A stretch of DNA of 64,000 nt, taken from positions 8,091,001 to 8,155,000 of the forward strand of contig NC_092577.1 in NCBI RefSeq assembly GCF_037975245.1. Direction: 5' to 3'. A program made the position numbers and the translations under genes. Each line of letters starts with the position of its first letter. Position 1 is the stretch's first letter. The notes under the pieces were generated by a model, which had not been told where the DNA came from, did no database searches, and saw only the letters and a program-made list of their open reading frames with translations. This document shows, in pieces, positions 1 to 12,429 of this stretch. The DNA is from Apostichopus japonicus (Eukaryota; Echinodermata; Holothuroidea; Aspidochirotida; Stichopodidae).

Positions 1-2049
1 AGATTTGGAAGAATTATATTTAAATCAATAGGTTGTTTCTTATAATTAAAATACAAGTTAGAGAAGCAGATGTAGATCAAATTCAAGTTTCAAGAGAGAA
101 GGTTGATGAGACTTAAACTCAATTTTTATTATACCTATTATTTAATTATTGATCCAAATCCTACTATTCTGCTTGAATTATAATTATTTACAATTAATAC
201 GATTTGTTTAAAAGATGATGTCTACCTGTGTTTTGTTATCAAATTCATTTCTAAGTTACGGTTTAAGTGTGACATAACTTCTAGTGGAGTTTTATTCAAA
301 TGTAACATTTTTCTTTCTTTGGGCTTGTAGATATTCCTAAATTGGGTAACGCTTATGATCTTATCATTTCTTCCAATTAAATAGTACCATCCGCTTTTTA
401 TATTTTTTTTGGAAAATGATATTGTTATCTGGAAACACTTCATATCCTTGAGGGTTTAATTATACTTATTAATTATTACTTTAAGTGTTAATCCGGTTGA
501 TTGGATCTTCATTGTAATATCTTCTGTTACTATGGAGTTCAGAAGGTGTAAACAGTTAGCGGACATATATCGATAAACAAACACGAGAGATAATTCAGTT
601 AATTAAAAGTTTAATGAGAGGATGGAGCCTTTGAAAACTAACGTTATACTAGCTACGGCTCTGGTGAACGTTGTAGCAGCGTAAAAGAAGTGGCGCAATT
701 TTAATTAAACAAAAACTTTTTAAATATCATGTGGCCATAGGTCTGTTGGCTAGGAAATGACGTACGGTTTTTATAATTAAGTGGGCAAAATTAAGACAAA
801 CCAGCTGTGAGTAGAACACCAAGATCTAGTTGCTGCTGGAAAGACATGGACGAAAGATTTCTTATTAATAACTATTTATTGCATTTTCTTATTATTAAAC
901 GTAACTTGGAAACCTGTTTTATAGAGGTTCAAAGTTCTAGGCCCTATACAGTATTTAACAAACCTATATTCCACATAAAGTGTCAGGTATATTGGCAGGA
1001 GTTCTAAGGTCATTCAACTAATAATCAGTTATTAAATAACATTATTTCAGTCAGCCTGCTCGGTAAAAAGCTGCAGGTTTCTCACACAATTGGCTCAAAT
1101 TTCCGACCTGGTAGATTTAGTAAGTTTGGTGATTACACTACTATGTGTGGAATGTTATAGATTGACTTGTATTAATGCCTATAAGGCTATGTTATGTACG
1201 ATTGAAATTGAGTTGAACAATTTTTTGTGATTTAAGACTTTTGAATGGATAACAAAGTTTCTACAGTTTATCTATGAATACTTTTTCCTAGCTAGAATGA
1301 AGTAATTGTTTTCGAAGTAAAGGATAGGCATCAGCTCACCTAGAATGTTAATCGCTTGTTTTATTCTTCGCTTTATTTAAGATTCCTAAAGAAAACTGAG
1401 TGTCTAGATTGTATTTTATTCAATTCCTTTATAGTTTAGATATGCTTTAACTTGGACTTTTCTGATAATCAGTCAACAAAAGGCTAAGATTTTAATTATT
1501 TGTGAGTTAGATTGTTAAGCATGTCTTCTCGCTAAAAGTATTAATTCTTGCTTTTCTCGGGTGATGTTTGAGATTTCTAACATAGCCTAACTTATTACTA
1601 GTCTATATTATAGTCTACCTAAGTTTGGCCTGACCTTTGCACACATCCTAGCCTATGCCTCTATACCATACCGTCAAATTATCTCAGTGATCAATAATTA
1701 CTGTTTTAGCTATTAACAGCGGTTCCTCTCCATTAAATAATCCATCTTAAAAACAAGTCAATTCTAACACACAGCTCCCACGAATATACTACGTACTCTG
1801 CAACTCCACTATATATACACTAAACCATTCATTGTCAGTGATAGATACTAGATGTGAACAGGTATTCAATAGCATGAGTAACCAATATTCATATACAGGT
1901 GTTTCGTAGCTTTTCGCAGGTGATGTTTGAGATTTATAACAGACATGTTGGCGCCAATATAAGTAAATGTACGTAACGTTATATATGCCCGGTGGAAACA
2001 GACAGTTTAAGAACTGACGTCAATTGGATATGTAGTAAGGAAGGGGTAG
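1..2049. other. Intergenic, no gene seen
   Basis: AT-rich sequence with only short open frames on either strand. None has protein-like composition or paired splice signals that I could support. I see no RNA gene or tandem repeat. It ends where a terminal-inverted-repeat element begins at 2050. Confidence 0.6.
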
Positions 2050-3715
2050 CAGTGGCGTCGCCAAGGGGGGCACGCGCCCCCTGGAAAACCGAGTGCCCCC
2101 CCCATCTGAGATTTGGGTTGGTAAAAATATATATTTTGTTATATTCAACTCCCATCATCTGAGTTGGTTTTTCATAAAGACAAAGAAGCACAGTAATTCG
2201 TATTTTCTTCAAATTAGCTGCGAAAAAATGAAAAAGTTTATCCTTGAACGTCGGGTATCGAAGTCGTAACCCGCGCCATCACAACAGGTGTCGATATTTA
2301 CATCGAATGTGTCAGTGCTCACACCATACTGTACCAGCGGATATACACGTCCGCTTAGCGAGCTACATGACTGTGAGAAGGGAGGGTACTGCAGTATGTT
2401 GCCTTGGTCTGAGGTTGACAGGTTAGGAGCTGACGAAATGTGAGAATGTGAGGGTCCGCACGCACCATACTTGCCTATATTTGTGGACCCATATATTAAC
2501 CCTGTTGTGTAGGGGGTGCAGAGGCCATTTGAGGTCAGATGCTTGTAGAAACAAATGGCGAATGTTCACACCTGCATACTGAGCCATACTCGATGTGTGA
2601 TCAAACTTTGGATTGCATGGTGAGATCCCTGATAGGAGCCAATAACGATGCTGGAACCTGTTACATCTTAATAGATAATGCTGGGCGAAAACGAGAAGGA
2701 CAAAAAAGGAGTCGGGGTCATGCACACATTAATTCAACAAATGTAGGTTCTATTGATATAGGGTTAGGCATAATATCGACAGCATGTGGTTCATATCCTC
2801 TGCAAAATTAGCAATTTCTGGAGATATCTTCAGATCGAATTTAGCATCGAATGTGGCAGCATTTTGCATCTAGCCCATCCTCCGTATGCGAAAATTTTCC
2901 AAAGCGGAGGGGGCAGTGGCGGCGGAACCGGGGGGGGCTTGGTTGGCTCAGCCCCCCCAATGAAAAAGTTGAGGGGGCAAATGCATGATAAGCCCACCCA
3001 ATATTTACCAAGGCTCCGAAACGTGCATCTGCCCATTTTTCAATGCATACTTGTCGATCTGTCCGATGCACTCGTATACTATACAGGTGTAATAATTTTA
3101 GTAAATGCTGGGGGGCCCTCGGCCCGTCCCCTGGCTATAGACCACATTGTCACCCCAACCGCGTCTTCACGCCCCGTGAAAAGTGGAAGCAGTGAGTGTG
3201 AGTACCGGTAAGCGCAACACAACTTCGTCTTGGGCCAATGACATGACATTTCAGCCAGTTCTCCAACATCCCCTTACTACACTCAAAAACGTCTTTGCGA
3301 GTACACTACGAGTAATAGCTACTCTCTTAAAACACCATCGAATATACAAATTACAATGTTTTTACAGACTTTTACGTGCAATCTGAGAAATTGCAGGCTT
3401 GAGACCCATATTTTAGGGCTAGGTATTCGCAGCATAAAACACTCGGGAAGTGCCGTTTCCGGCCATCTGGGGGTTTGAAAAAAACCAAAATTTTCTGGTA
3501 CGCTCCGCGCCAACCGATGGTGGCGCTCCGCTAAGATAGTCTCTACACATTAGCCCCCCCCAATAATTTTCCCGATCCGCCGCGCCTGGAGGGGGCACCC
3601 CCTCCCCTTAGACCCCTCCCCTATGGACGGCGATCGGTATCCACCTTAGTGCCCCCCCATTAAATGCTGGTGCCCCCCTGTGCCCCCCAAGACTGAAAAG
3701 TCTGGTGACGCCACT
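2050..3715. mobile_element. TIR DNA transposon (hAT-like), non-autonomous, carrying a nested insertion
   Basis: The left end reads CAGTGGCGTCGCCA and the right end, reverse-complemented, reads CAGTGGCGTCACCA, so 13 of 14 bases match. CAG...CTG ends fit hAT-type elements. No transposase frame is present, so the element is non-autonomous. Flanking 8-bp sequences do not match well, so no target-site duplication can be claimed. A second element (2914-3588) sits inside it. Removing that insertion leaves about 1 kb of host element rich in C and G runs. Its right part (about 3589-3640) resembles, in reverse orientation, the G/C-rich stretch of the separate element at 21839-22329. Confidence 0.6.
2914..3588 (+). 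mobile_element. hAT-like MITE, family 1, copy 1 (internally deleted)
   Basis: Begins CAGTGGCGGCGGAACCGG and ends with the near-inverse, which reads CAGGCGCGGCGGATCGGG in reverse complement. A flanking direct repeat of 7 bp (gaggggg) is present on both sides. It is about 0.7 kb, against about 0.9-1.0 kb for the copies at 22372 and 45944. The difference is a missing internal segment of roughly 240 bp near 3245-3280. Open frames inside it (for example 2786-3211) recur in all copies only because the DNA is repeated. There is no transposase. Confidence 0.82.
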
Positions 3716-6700
3716 GAGGTTACAATGTGGGCCAAAAGCATTTTATGTACACATTCCCCCACCCTAATATCTGCTATTGGATGCATAAACAAACAATAGA
3801 CACACAAGTTTGAATACCGTATGTTTCAAATGATTTGAAGGAGTACATGTTTAATGAATATTAAAATCTACATGGAATAAAAAAATAAAAAGAACACCCT
3901 TGTTCAGTCATACACATATTGCAGATACATCGTGCAGACAAAACGTGTCTGTGTCAAAATACATATTTACAAATAAACACTTGATCCTCATAATGAAATT
4001 ATTAGAATAAATGTAACTACACAACGCTGTTCATCCCCTCCTCTCCCCAACCATCTTTATAATGAATTCCATTCCATGTCAGTGCTGGATTATTCAGCTG
4101 AATCTTTGCACCAGCAAAGAGAGTGTCAGGCAATTAAACGATGTTTTGTCTTTTTACGTACCTCGTAATTGCCCAAATCAAAATACTATGTCGACATTTC
4201 ACCAATACTGTTAATAGTCAATTCAGGTAGCCCCCCCCCCCCCTCTTTTGTTCCCCATTTTTACTAAGTACAATCCTCATCGAGATGAGTTTATTTTTTG
4301 AGATAAAATAGTTGAAATTAAATGAGAAAGAAATTTTGATTTCGAGAAATGCAATGGCAATTTCGAGAGAAACGTTTAAGTTTTAGATAAAACGCTAATA
4401 TTTTTAGATGATAAGTTCACATTTTGATCTAAAAAACTTTCTAGCAAAAAGGCGAAAGTTTAAAACAAAAAGAATTCGACATTTACCATGAAGGGAATTA
4501 AAGAAGAGGTTGAAATAATTCGAAGACATTTTTAGATAAAGTAGTTTGATGTTGAGAATCTCGGTTGAATTACAGATTTCAATTTTAAGACAAAGTTGAT
4601 TTTCAAGAAAAGAAAAGGATATAAAAATTTGGAAATTTTTCAGTGTTCCATGTGGGTCACAGTAATGACAAAATGTGAATTGTTTGCTTAATTGGGTTGC
4701 CCCTCCCGACTCCCTCTCAACCCATTCATTTTCTGATCCCTTCCTATACGCCAATCAAGTGATTTGTCACATGTCTACATAGATATGAGGAAGGGTGTAA
4801 GACATATAGGAGGAGGTACATCGTGTGGCTAATTTGTGTATATTTCTGATTCAGTGCATGTGCATTCATTGAGGGGCTGTATCGGTAAGTGTGCCTCTCC
4901 AATCCTGTAAACGGATACAACTCTCCTGTATGGTTTAGTACCCAGTAACGTGGGTTCACATTCCAACATTCTCACGATCGATTTGGGAAGGGAAATGAAC
5001 CTTAATGGTCAGACTATAGTGGCGAAAGTTTTGAAAACTGTACTGACCGATGTTAAAATCACTATTGAATAATTGCATGAAAAATCAGAAATACAGTCTT
5101 GTTCGTCCAGTTATTCGGTAAATAGCCGTTGGTTGGATATGTTGCCAAACCCCAGTTATTATATATATACAATGGTGCCTGGCTAAGAAGTACACATTAT
5201 AGCATGTTACCATCGTGTAGCCATGTACCACATTTTAATAGCAGATGTATAGGTTTTCTACTACTTGAAATCGGTTCGCAGGACTAGGACAATAAGACCC
5301 CTTCTCAACCCCATTTTTAATATAGGATTTCAAAGGGGGGGGGGGAGCAGATCCCTACCGACTTAGGTAGGGCCTACACTATTATGGAAAGGCCAGAGTG
5401 AACAGAAGAATTTGAAAACGGAGGAGGTGTGGTCGTTGGCTTGTTGAAGGCAAATCTTAGTAGCCCCGTCCCTGAATTCTTTTTGAAAATTGATGTTAAC
5501 TGGTGCACTCCGAGGCATAATTAGACTACCAATTAGGTCCAAAATTGGCTCCAAACACCATGCAGTTTTGCTTATGAGCAATGTTTTTGTAAAGTCGTAA
5601 GGGGCGGGGTGGGGAGGGGTGTACACCATTAGCAGTGGCCTTCTTCTCAACTGAATGTAACATTGCCCCCCCCCCCCCCTCCTCCCTTTCTATACAACTT
5701 TACAAGTGTGTAATTTGGAAATTTTCTGATTAATGTTGAACTACCAAAATACTTTCATCTCGTCATTTCAAAAGTTTTTAGAAATGATAAAATATTGACT
5801 TCTTTCCAAGCTTGCAGTAAAGCTATATCCTGAAAATGCTTAAGATGTCTAGTTATCTTGCTGTCTTGGTGACACAATGTAGTGGCCCAATACTATCACG
5901 ATAGTACGCGTTTTTCCTTGGAACTTACTCTAGCCTCTTATCTTTGCTTTACTGGAACTTAGTCACGACCATCATATTTGTTTTTATTATTTGCATATTG
6001 TGTTTTCATTATATATTTTGTTTGGACCCCTTTTTATATAATATATCATTATTATATCATAAAATATGTTGTGAATATTCAAGAGGCCGTCTAAATTGTC
6101 ATTTGGTGAGTTGCAGTGTAATAACTTAATTAGGCCCTACTATTTTTTATCTTTTCCATAAAACCTATACGACCCATAACACGTAAACACTTTCAAGCTG
6201 CTGTACAGGATTCTCTGAACGCATCATTACCAGAAAATTTTCGAGATGCAAATGATAAATTTACATTTTGCAGCATATCGTTGAAGTCCTCGTTTATAGA
6301 TCTAACGAATTTGCCATTTTGTTGTAAAATTGCTATTATTTGAATTGGAAGCTTGATCATTTATCTCAAAAAGAGGGGAATTTCCCTCGTGGCCAATGGA
6401 AACGACTTGAACAAGTCTCATTTTCCAAATCTAAACAACCAACGACACAGTATGTAAAGCAGCGTTTCAAGAACGGTGTTACTGTATGGTTGTACTTACC
6501 TGTTTTTTGGTGTGATTCCCGAAGCAACAGTAATGGCTTACTAAATGTGAAGATATTGCAATGCATTCCAGATGGTGAACATACAGAAAGAAACAGACCT
6601 AGAATATTGCAATTGTCAAAGAAGAAATCCCACGTAATGTCTTGTGCTCCTTTCAAGTTTCGTATTGTTACTGTTAGGCTATGTACTACAACTTTTGTAG

Positions 6701-8376
6701 AATGACTGGGACATCATAACGTTGAAGTTATGGCTTAGGTCTTCTCTGTAGTCATATAAGAAAAGTGCAGCCTAACTTAGGCCTAGTAGGCCAATGGTTT
6801 TAGTTAAAATATTTAATACTGCCGCAATGACAGCATAAAGCGTGACCTAGGCTCAGCACAATGTAGGAATTGCTGAAATATGGTGATGCTAGCCTGTTAC
6901 AGTGTTAGTTGCTTACAAGTTTTTACAAGTTGAAGCCTGGGAGGTTTTCCTCCCTCAGAATACTTGGATCATATTAGTTTATTGAAGTAGTGTTCTACAC
7001 TTGCGAGATAACCCAACTGTCCGAAAGGTTTTAGTCAAATTTAGTCATAAAAACCTACTCTTCAAGTACAGTACTCTTGAGTTGTTTCCTCTCCTGGGAT
7101 ATTGTGGATTTAAGTGCTAATCTGCCAGTGAGTAAAGGTCAAATGAAATGCAAGGTTTTCCAGAGATTGAGATTCCATATCTCTTATCATATACAGGCAT
7201 TATGTAGTTTGTGTCACCAAAATACTCAGTAGGGGCTATAGCACCCCTCTCAAATTACTGCAGTGCGTTACACCACCATTACTGGTCCAAGACAACCCAT
7301 TATTGGAACATATCCATAATTTCCGGGGTTTGTGCTGATAATGCTCATTTCCTATTGACGTATCTTCAGCTTCATTATTGCTTTTACATACTTTTACATA
7401 ATTTACGTACTAAAAGTGTAGGGGTCTTTTACAGCTAACATGTGAAGTTGATTGCCCACAAAGACTGCTGTAGTATGACGATGCTATCTGAATGCAAAGT
7501 TTCCTAAGATCTTTCAAACACCTGCAGAAACCAAACACTGTAATACTGCATAATCACTAAATTAAAAATATCAATGATTGGATCAAAATGGAACTGCTAC
7601 CATGGGTTTTTCTTTGTTGTGAGTATCCTTTTGTTTCTGAAGTCATCTGAAATTTCTCAACAACTAATTTGATTTCATGTTAGTGTTTCACTTTTGATTT
7701 AGATGTCACGACGCTCGAACGGCTCCATGATGTAATAATTCAACCGTAGGAAGAAACCCTCTAGTGAATATGAAGACGCAGACCGTACTGGATAGAGGAG
7801 AGCAGGACCTATGAACCTATCAAGCTTGTTTTGGTATCCTACACTTCTTGATGCACAGAGTTCCATAGGAATGGTAAGAATGAAGTAAATCTGGTTTGTT
7901 GTGACTTGATTCACCAAACCGCTGGCTAGTAAGCATGGTTAAGGAAGGGAATTTCCCCTGCCACTATTTATCACTATCATGTCATGATAACATTTCTTCC
8001 TTGCATATTTGAGAGCTAAATACTGTTTAAACTAAACACATTTAGAGGGCATTCAAGGTTATACAAGCACTGGCATCCATTAGGGTGGTGAGCACTTGCC
8101 ACCCCATGGGCTACACCAGGGCTTCAAAATCGCTATCAGAGAACATTAAATATCTGAAAATTAAAAATGCCTCAGCTGGAGTCCCCAGGGACTCCCACCA
8201 GGGCTTAGATTTATACTTCATATAATTTATATTTTTCTTTCTAACATGTAAATACATGCTTTAAACTTAGTACAAGAGCGTAAGAAGTCTCAGAGATGTT
8301 ACAGGGCTCTTCTGAAGCACCCAGCTAGGGCTCAGATATACATTCAACAGAGTAAAATCAGATTAAATCAGATCAA
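3716..8376. other. Intergenic, no confident gene
   Basis: Mostly AT-rich, with several C or G homopolymer runs of 9 or more (near 4230, 5336, 5665). A minus-strand open frame at 6366-6656 contains a consensus GTAAGT donor just after 6501 (reading leftwards), so a small non-coding or coding exon there is possible. I could not find a matching acceptor or protein similarity. Everything else looks like background. Confidence 0.45.
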
Positions 8377-8637
8377 GGCGGAGTGTATAGCCTAGTGGTT
8401 AACGCCGGCATCTCCCAGTCATGAGATCCCCGGTTTGATTCCCCGCCGACAGCAATGTGTGTCGTCTGGCAAGGGTGTTGTTCAATAACAACTTGCTGAC
8501 ATGGACGTTTTAATGGATGTGTGCCGAGAGATTGGCTTCGGTCAGCTTGCGAGTCTACAAGCCTCCATGGCTTCTTTCGCGAGTTCCTGCTTGCGGGAAG
8601 ATCACATATACATACATACATACATACATACATACAT
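8377..8637 (+). mobile_element. tRNA-derived SINE with (CATA)n tail
   Basis: The 5' 70 bases resemble a tRNA gene. A perfect A box (TAGCCTAGTGG, 8388-8398) and a B box with one mismatch (GGTTTGATTCC, 8432-8442) form a split RNA polymerase III promoter. Complementary GGCGG and CCGCC ends flank this head. A tRNA-unrelated body of about 160 bases follows, ending in a CATA/TACA microsatellite (about 8603-8637). This is the architecture of a tRNA-derived SINE. The anticodon arm is poor, so it is not a functional tRNA gene. The C-to-T change in the B box fits CpG decay. No clear target-site duplication was found. Confidence 0.8.
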
Positions 8638-9362
8638 TAAGTGCTTCTATTCCTGACATGTCCTCATGTGCTTTAAATTGCTAGCAGTTTCCAAAAACTG
8701 TGAAAATACTGAATATTTGGAGTGCTTTGCAGTACCCTTGTAAGTCCAGCCACTATAAACAGAGAACACAATTGGAAATACTTCCTACTAATCTGAGTAT
8801 ATACAGCTTCCAATACAGAATTGTCACTTGCTGAGCAAGTCACTGCAGTTGGTTTAAAAAAGTCTAATTGGTCTCAAAATTGATCTAACTTCACCCACTT
8901 GAGTACGGTGGCTTAATAGGGACATAAGGGGAAATATAAGTGTTTCACAATGTTGACTTTTTTATCTCATAACTATTTCAACTCAAAATTTTGAGGTTTC
9001 AAGTGTCTTCATCTGCCAAATTTGTGGAAAGAACTGACCATATTGGATAGCTATTGACAAGCTGAACAGGGCACTCTATAAACCTTTGGTGATCTAAAAT
9101 CTGGAAAGAGACCCCCAGAGAGTGGTGTAATTAGGTCAATGTACAGTAGGCAATGCAGTCTCCAGGGGCCTGGTGCCATTAAATGAAGAAAAATGATATA
9201 AAAAAAACCCATCAGCCGAAGCTGACACACTAAATTAGATACAATGATCTCCTGATGAGTGGAAATTCAGAAGATATTCTGTCCTTAATAGGAAAGAAGG
9301 TCAATATATCCTATCATTAGGACTTAATTTTCATTCACATCATTTTCTTTTCTCTTCATTAG

Positions 9363-9515
9363 GTTAACTTGAGTTATCCTGTAGCGAGCTATTAGGGGAT
9401 CACCTATTCCATCTGTAGTTACCAATTTTTATTGGAAGCTTTCACACTGTGCTGACAAGGAAAATAAATGTTTCATCAGCTGATATTTCCTCCATGTGAT
9501 GGTAACACATTAATG
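9363..9515 (+). other. Exon-like repeat segment a
   Basis: Preceded by a pyrimidine tract and AG, and followed at 9516 by a GTAAGTGT donor. It begins GTTAACTTGAG and contains GGATCACCTATTCCATC, resembling segments at 11089, 11583 and 12335. All three frames contain stops, so if it is an exon it is non-coding or decayed. It lies upstream of, and on the same strand as, the gene ending at 18477. Confidence 0.35.
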
Positions 9516-9673
9516 GTAAGTGTAGAAAAGTGATTGTAATGTTTTAACAACCTCTGGTAGATTTTATGGATAGCATAGCAGATCAAGGAATACTCTTGTT
9601 TCTCCATTCACTCTCACTAAAAGAATTTTTTTTAAAGTTTTAAACTCATCCATTCAAAATACAACTGACAGAA

Positions 9674-10093
9674 TTATTCCCTAGTCAGGACATTAAAATG
9701 ATCAGATTCTTGTTGGATTAATCCAGTACTTGGTATGTTTGTAATGAGCTTGCCATGACACAATAGCTGCCTAAACACTCTCTGGGTACATTTTACCATT
9801 TGCCAAACTGAAATAAAAATTGCCTCCTGAGACTCAAATGAATAAAGTCTTTTAGAACTCCTGACACTCCCAGAATGGTCAGACTGGAAGACAACTTGTA
9901 AGTTTCTATGAAAGTAGTTTGGGTTACCTACAAATATGTCTTCTGTTAAAGTATTTATTTTCTTCAGATTAAAACCAAAAACTTGAAATACCATTTTAGA
10001 TATTCTATAATGATGTAGAAACATTAAAGGAGTCAACTCAGTCTGTATTGCTGAGCTATGTGTTAGAGGTATTTGTAATGAACACTCCATCAA
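9674..10093 (-). CDS. Unassigned ORF, 139 codons
   Basis: Uninterrupted minus-strand frame that I do not recognise. The composition is mixed and not clearly protein-like, with no signal peptide, membrane segment or motif. It lies just downstream of the minus-strand polyadenylation signal at 10196, so it could be unrelated sequence or read-through 3' region. The length is modest for AT-rich DNA and the frame may be chance. Confidence 0.15.
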   Translation of the reverse strand: MMECSLQIPLTHSSAIQTELTPLMFLHHYRISKMVFQVFGFNLKKINTLTEDIFVGNPNYFHRNLQVVFQSDHSGSVRSSKRLYSFESQEAIFISVWQMVKCTQRVFRQLLCHGKLITNIPSTGLIQQESDHFNVLTRE

Positions 10094-10195
10094 ACAAACA
10101 ACAAAACCTTGATTAATTTAGGTACAGTATGTCACACATAGGTCATGCAACTATGGATATAATCTGAACTTTAATGTACTTTGTTTGTTATGATG

Positions 10196-10201
10196 TTTAT
10201 T
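10196..10201 (-). promoter_or_regulatory. Polyadenylation signal AATAAA
   Basis: Perfect AATAAA on the minus strand, about 40 bases after the stop codon of the exon at 10241-10449. This supports that exon being terminal. Confidence 0.4.
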
Positions 10202-10240
10202 TACTGTAGTAAGGTTGAGTTGACTGTTTTAAGCATTTGC

Positions 10241-10449
10241 TTAAATGTTAGAAAAATATGATTCAAAACGTAATTGGACAGTAAAATGCAAATCAACTCC
10301 ACCGTTGATATTCATCTCAAAGATGTCTATCATATCAGCTGAAGATGATGGCTGGGTTTGCTTCTCCCTTAATTCTTTGATATTTTTCTCCAAACTCCTG
10401 ATAAACTGTCGCACACCAGTTCTAAGATCCACAATCCCATCTTGTGTGG
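10241..10449 (-). CDS. Probable terminal exon of an unidentified minus-strand gene
   Basis: A TTCTTTAG acceptor precedes the exon, which completes a phase-1 codon and runs 69 codons to a stop at 10241. The peptide is protein-like: an amphipathic, charged helix (VRQFIRSLEKNIKELREKQ) is followed by a serine-rich linker and a short hydrophobic tail. An AATAAA signal follows the stop. The opposite strand is also open and flanked by fair splice signals (acceptor before 10252, donor after 10468), but its product is hydrophobic and looks like an antisense shadow. No upstream exon was found and the family is unknown. Confidence 0.4.
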
Positions 10450-11088
10450 CTAAAGAAGCATTATTCAAGTAAGGTGTACACAAAACCAGTGACATTGAGA
10501 GCCAGCCACAGTTCCATGCAAAATGTTCTTACCAGATCCACTTTGTTTAAGTCGTTGTTTATCCAAAGTTAAAGTGTATCATTCTTTATCACATATTTCA
10601 CTTGGCACTTGTAGCCACTTGTGACAACTGTAGCCACCACCCAACCCCCACCCTCTCACACCTGGACTGCACAGAACAAAATGTAGTATCAAATTGCAGA
10701 TAGAAAAATATGTACTTTTACTCAATCAATTGAAGATTCAATGCTTGTCTCAATTTCAAATTAATGTTTCTTTATATTTCAATTAGTTTGGTGTTAGGTG
10801 AGCTGTATATACACTGTGGGAAGCATTATGAGACCTTGAACTCGTCTTGTACAGTCTATAGATTTGTATTCTAGTTGCATTAGTTTCTTTACATTGTTAT
10901 TATAATTATAACTGAGTAATTTAGTTTGAAACTACAGTAGCATACCATATGTTTTTAATAGCTGTGTTCTGTGTTTGACAATGTTACATGATAGAATGCT
11001 GCTACTTGCAGACCGGGTGATTACAATTTACATTAATAATAACATTTTAACTGATGACCAAATGCATTTTGTTTTTTCTCATCATCAG

Positions 11089-11188
11089 GTAAACTGGAAT
11101 TATTCAGTCCTGAGATCAGCCTTTTTAGGGATTTACCATATCCGTATTACAGCCCTTGGAAGAAATGTGTACAGTTTTCATGAGCAGG
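11089..11188 (+). CDS. Exon-like repeat segment b, possibly coding
   Basis: Preceded by a strong pyrimidine tract ending CATCATCAG and followed by GTAATG. Frame 0 is open over the whole 100 bases and ends in phase 1, the phase required by the next recognised exon at 12937. It is therefore a candidate upstream exon of that gene. Against this, its relatives a, d and c nearby are full of stops, and an alternative frame is open for most of its length. The protein is not recognised. Confidence 0.3.
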
Positions 11189-11582
11189 GTAATGATTGCA
11201 TGGTCCACCACCTAATGCTTACCCCACCCACCCATCCCCCTTTTCCATGAGAATACAAGTGTTTAATTGGATATTTGTACTCCATGATGTATCAGATGAT
11301 CCCTTAAGGGAAATTTCCCCAATGGAAAGTCTATCATCCAGCACCCCCTTCCCCCACCCAACCCTCATCAATGCCAATCACTGCAAAACAAGACATAACA
11401 TGTGAACAATCTAGTTAGAATACTGCTAAAGGTTGTGTCTTAAACTCAGGGATTACATCTCTAATCTTTCAAATCTGACCAATTTTAATGGTCATTAGAC
11501 ATCCATTGTTTCATTATGAAACAGTTCATTCCCATTTGAGCATCTAATGCTAATGAAGGCTCTCTGTTGTCACCGTCTCCAG

Positions 11583-11660
11583 GTTGAGTGGATAGTACGT
11601 AATTTTTTGACAAGGTTCACCTATCCCATCATATGAAATATTTGTCATGGATAATGATAG
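11583..11660 (+). other. Exon-like repeat segment d
   Basis: Follows a CACCGTCTCCAG acceptor-like sequence and ends before GTATTG. It shares AAGGTTCACCTATCCCATC with segment a and has the same layout as segments b and c. It is the weakest member of the set and is non-coding. Confidence 0.22.
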
Positions 11661-12334
11661 GTATTGAGTATTGCACTATGACAAGCAACAGTTTATGATT
11701 CTATCACAGAAGATCGTACAACACACTATGACAAGTTCTTGTAGGATTCAGCATGTTATGTCATCTGACATCCTAAATGCATTTGTATTCTTTTTATATT
11801 CTTATAGTTATTGTGTAAAGTAGTAATTCTGTTATAAGGGAAGGGGGGTTGCATCAGGTTGCTGTCTATTGGCAAAGCTGGAAATGAAGTTACTGGGATA
11901 GTTGTGAAAGCAAAACTAACAACATTTGTATAACAGAGCAGCCTCTGCTTCACACTGGTATACCCAATATTTGACAAAAGCAATCCAGACCAGTAATTAT
12001 GCCTAACTTTGCTATTTGGTGTTCATACCAAGTTGAACAACCTGATTGGACTGCTGCACCAAATAATGCTAAAAGCACCAAATTAGAAAGTGTGCTGATC
12101 AATTTAGTCTAATCCAAAGGATTGCAAACATGTTAGCAATGTTAGCCTATTATTTTGTTTTGGATAAATTTTCAATAAAATGACTGAACTTGCAAATTAT
12201 AGTTTTGTTTTAATGAGGCAAACTGAATAACAAAGGTTTTATTGTTTGCATTAAAGCATATCTAGTTCTGATATTCTCAATATACAATAATTGACAACTG
12301 ATTCTTATTGTCTTTGTCTTTATCTCCTCGTTAG

Positions 12335-12429
12335 GTAAATGTGGATTAATCAGTCTTGAGATGATCTTTGGGGGTTACCTAATGCGGATCTTGCACAGAA
12401 TGGTTTACAATATATAGCTGATGGTAATG
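12335..12429 (+). other. Exon-like repeat segment c
   Basis: Pyrimidine tract and TTAG acceptor, then a segment clearly similar to segment b over its first 60 bases. It ends TGATGGTAATG directly before a GTAAGTGT donor, as segment a does. Stops occur in all frames. It fits a duplicated exon that has decayed but kept splice-site-like borders. Confidence 0.35.

Noticed and set aside
2786-3211. Recurring ORF also found at 22126-22479 and 45912-46261
   Set aside because: The similarity comes from shared non-autonomous hAT-like DNA. The frames are proline and glycine-rich read-through of C and G runs, with no transposase motif.
8380-8445. Functional tRNA gene
   Set aside because: A and B boxes are present but the anticodon arm and other stems are poor. 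The SINE body and tail explain it better.
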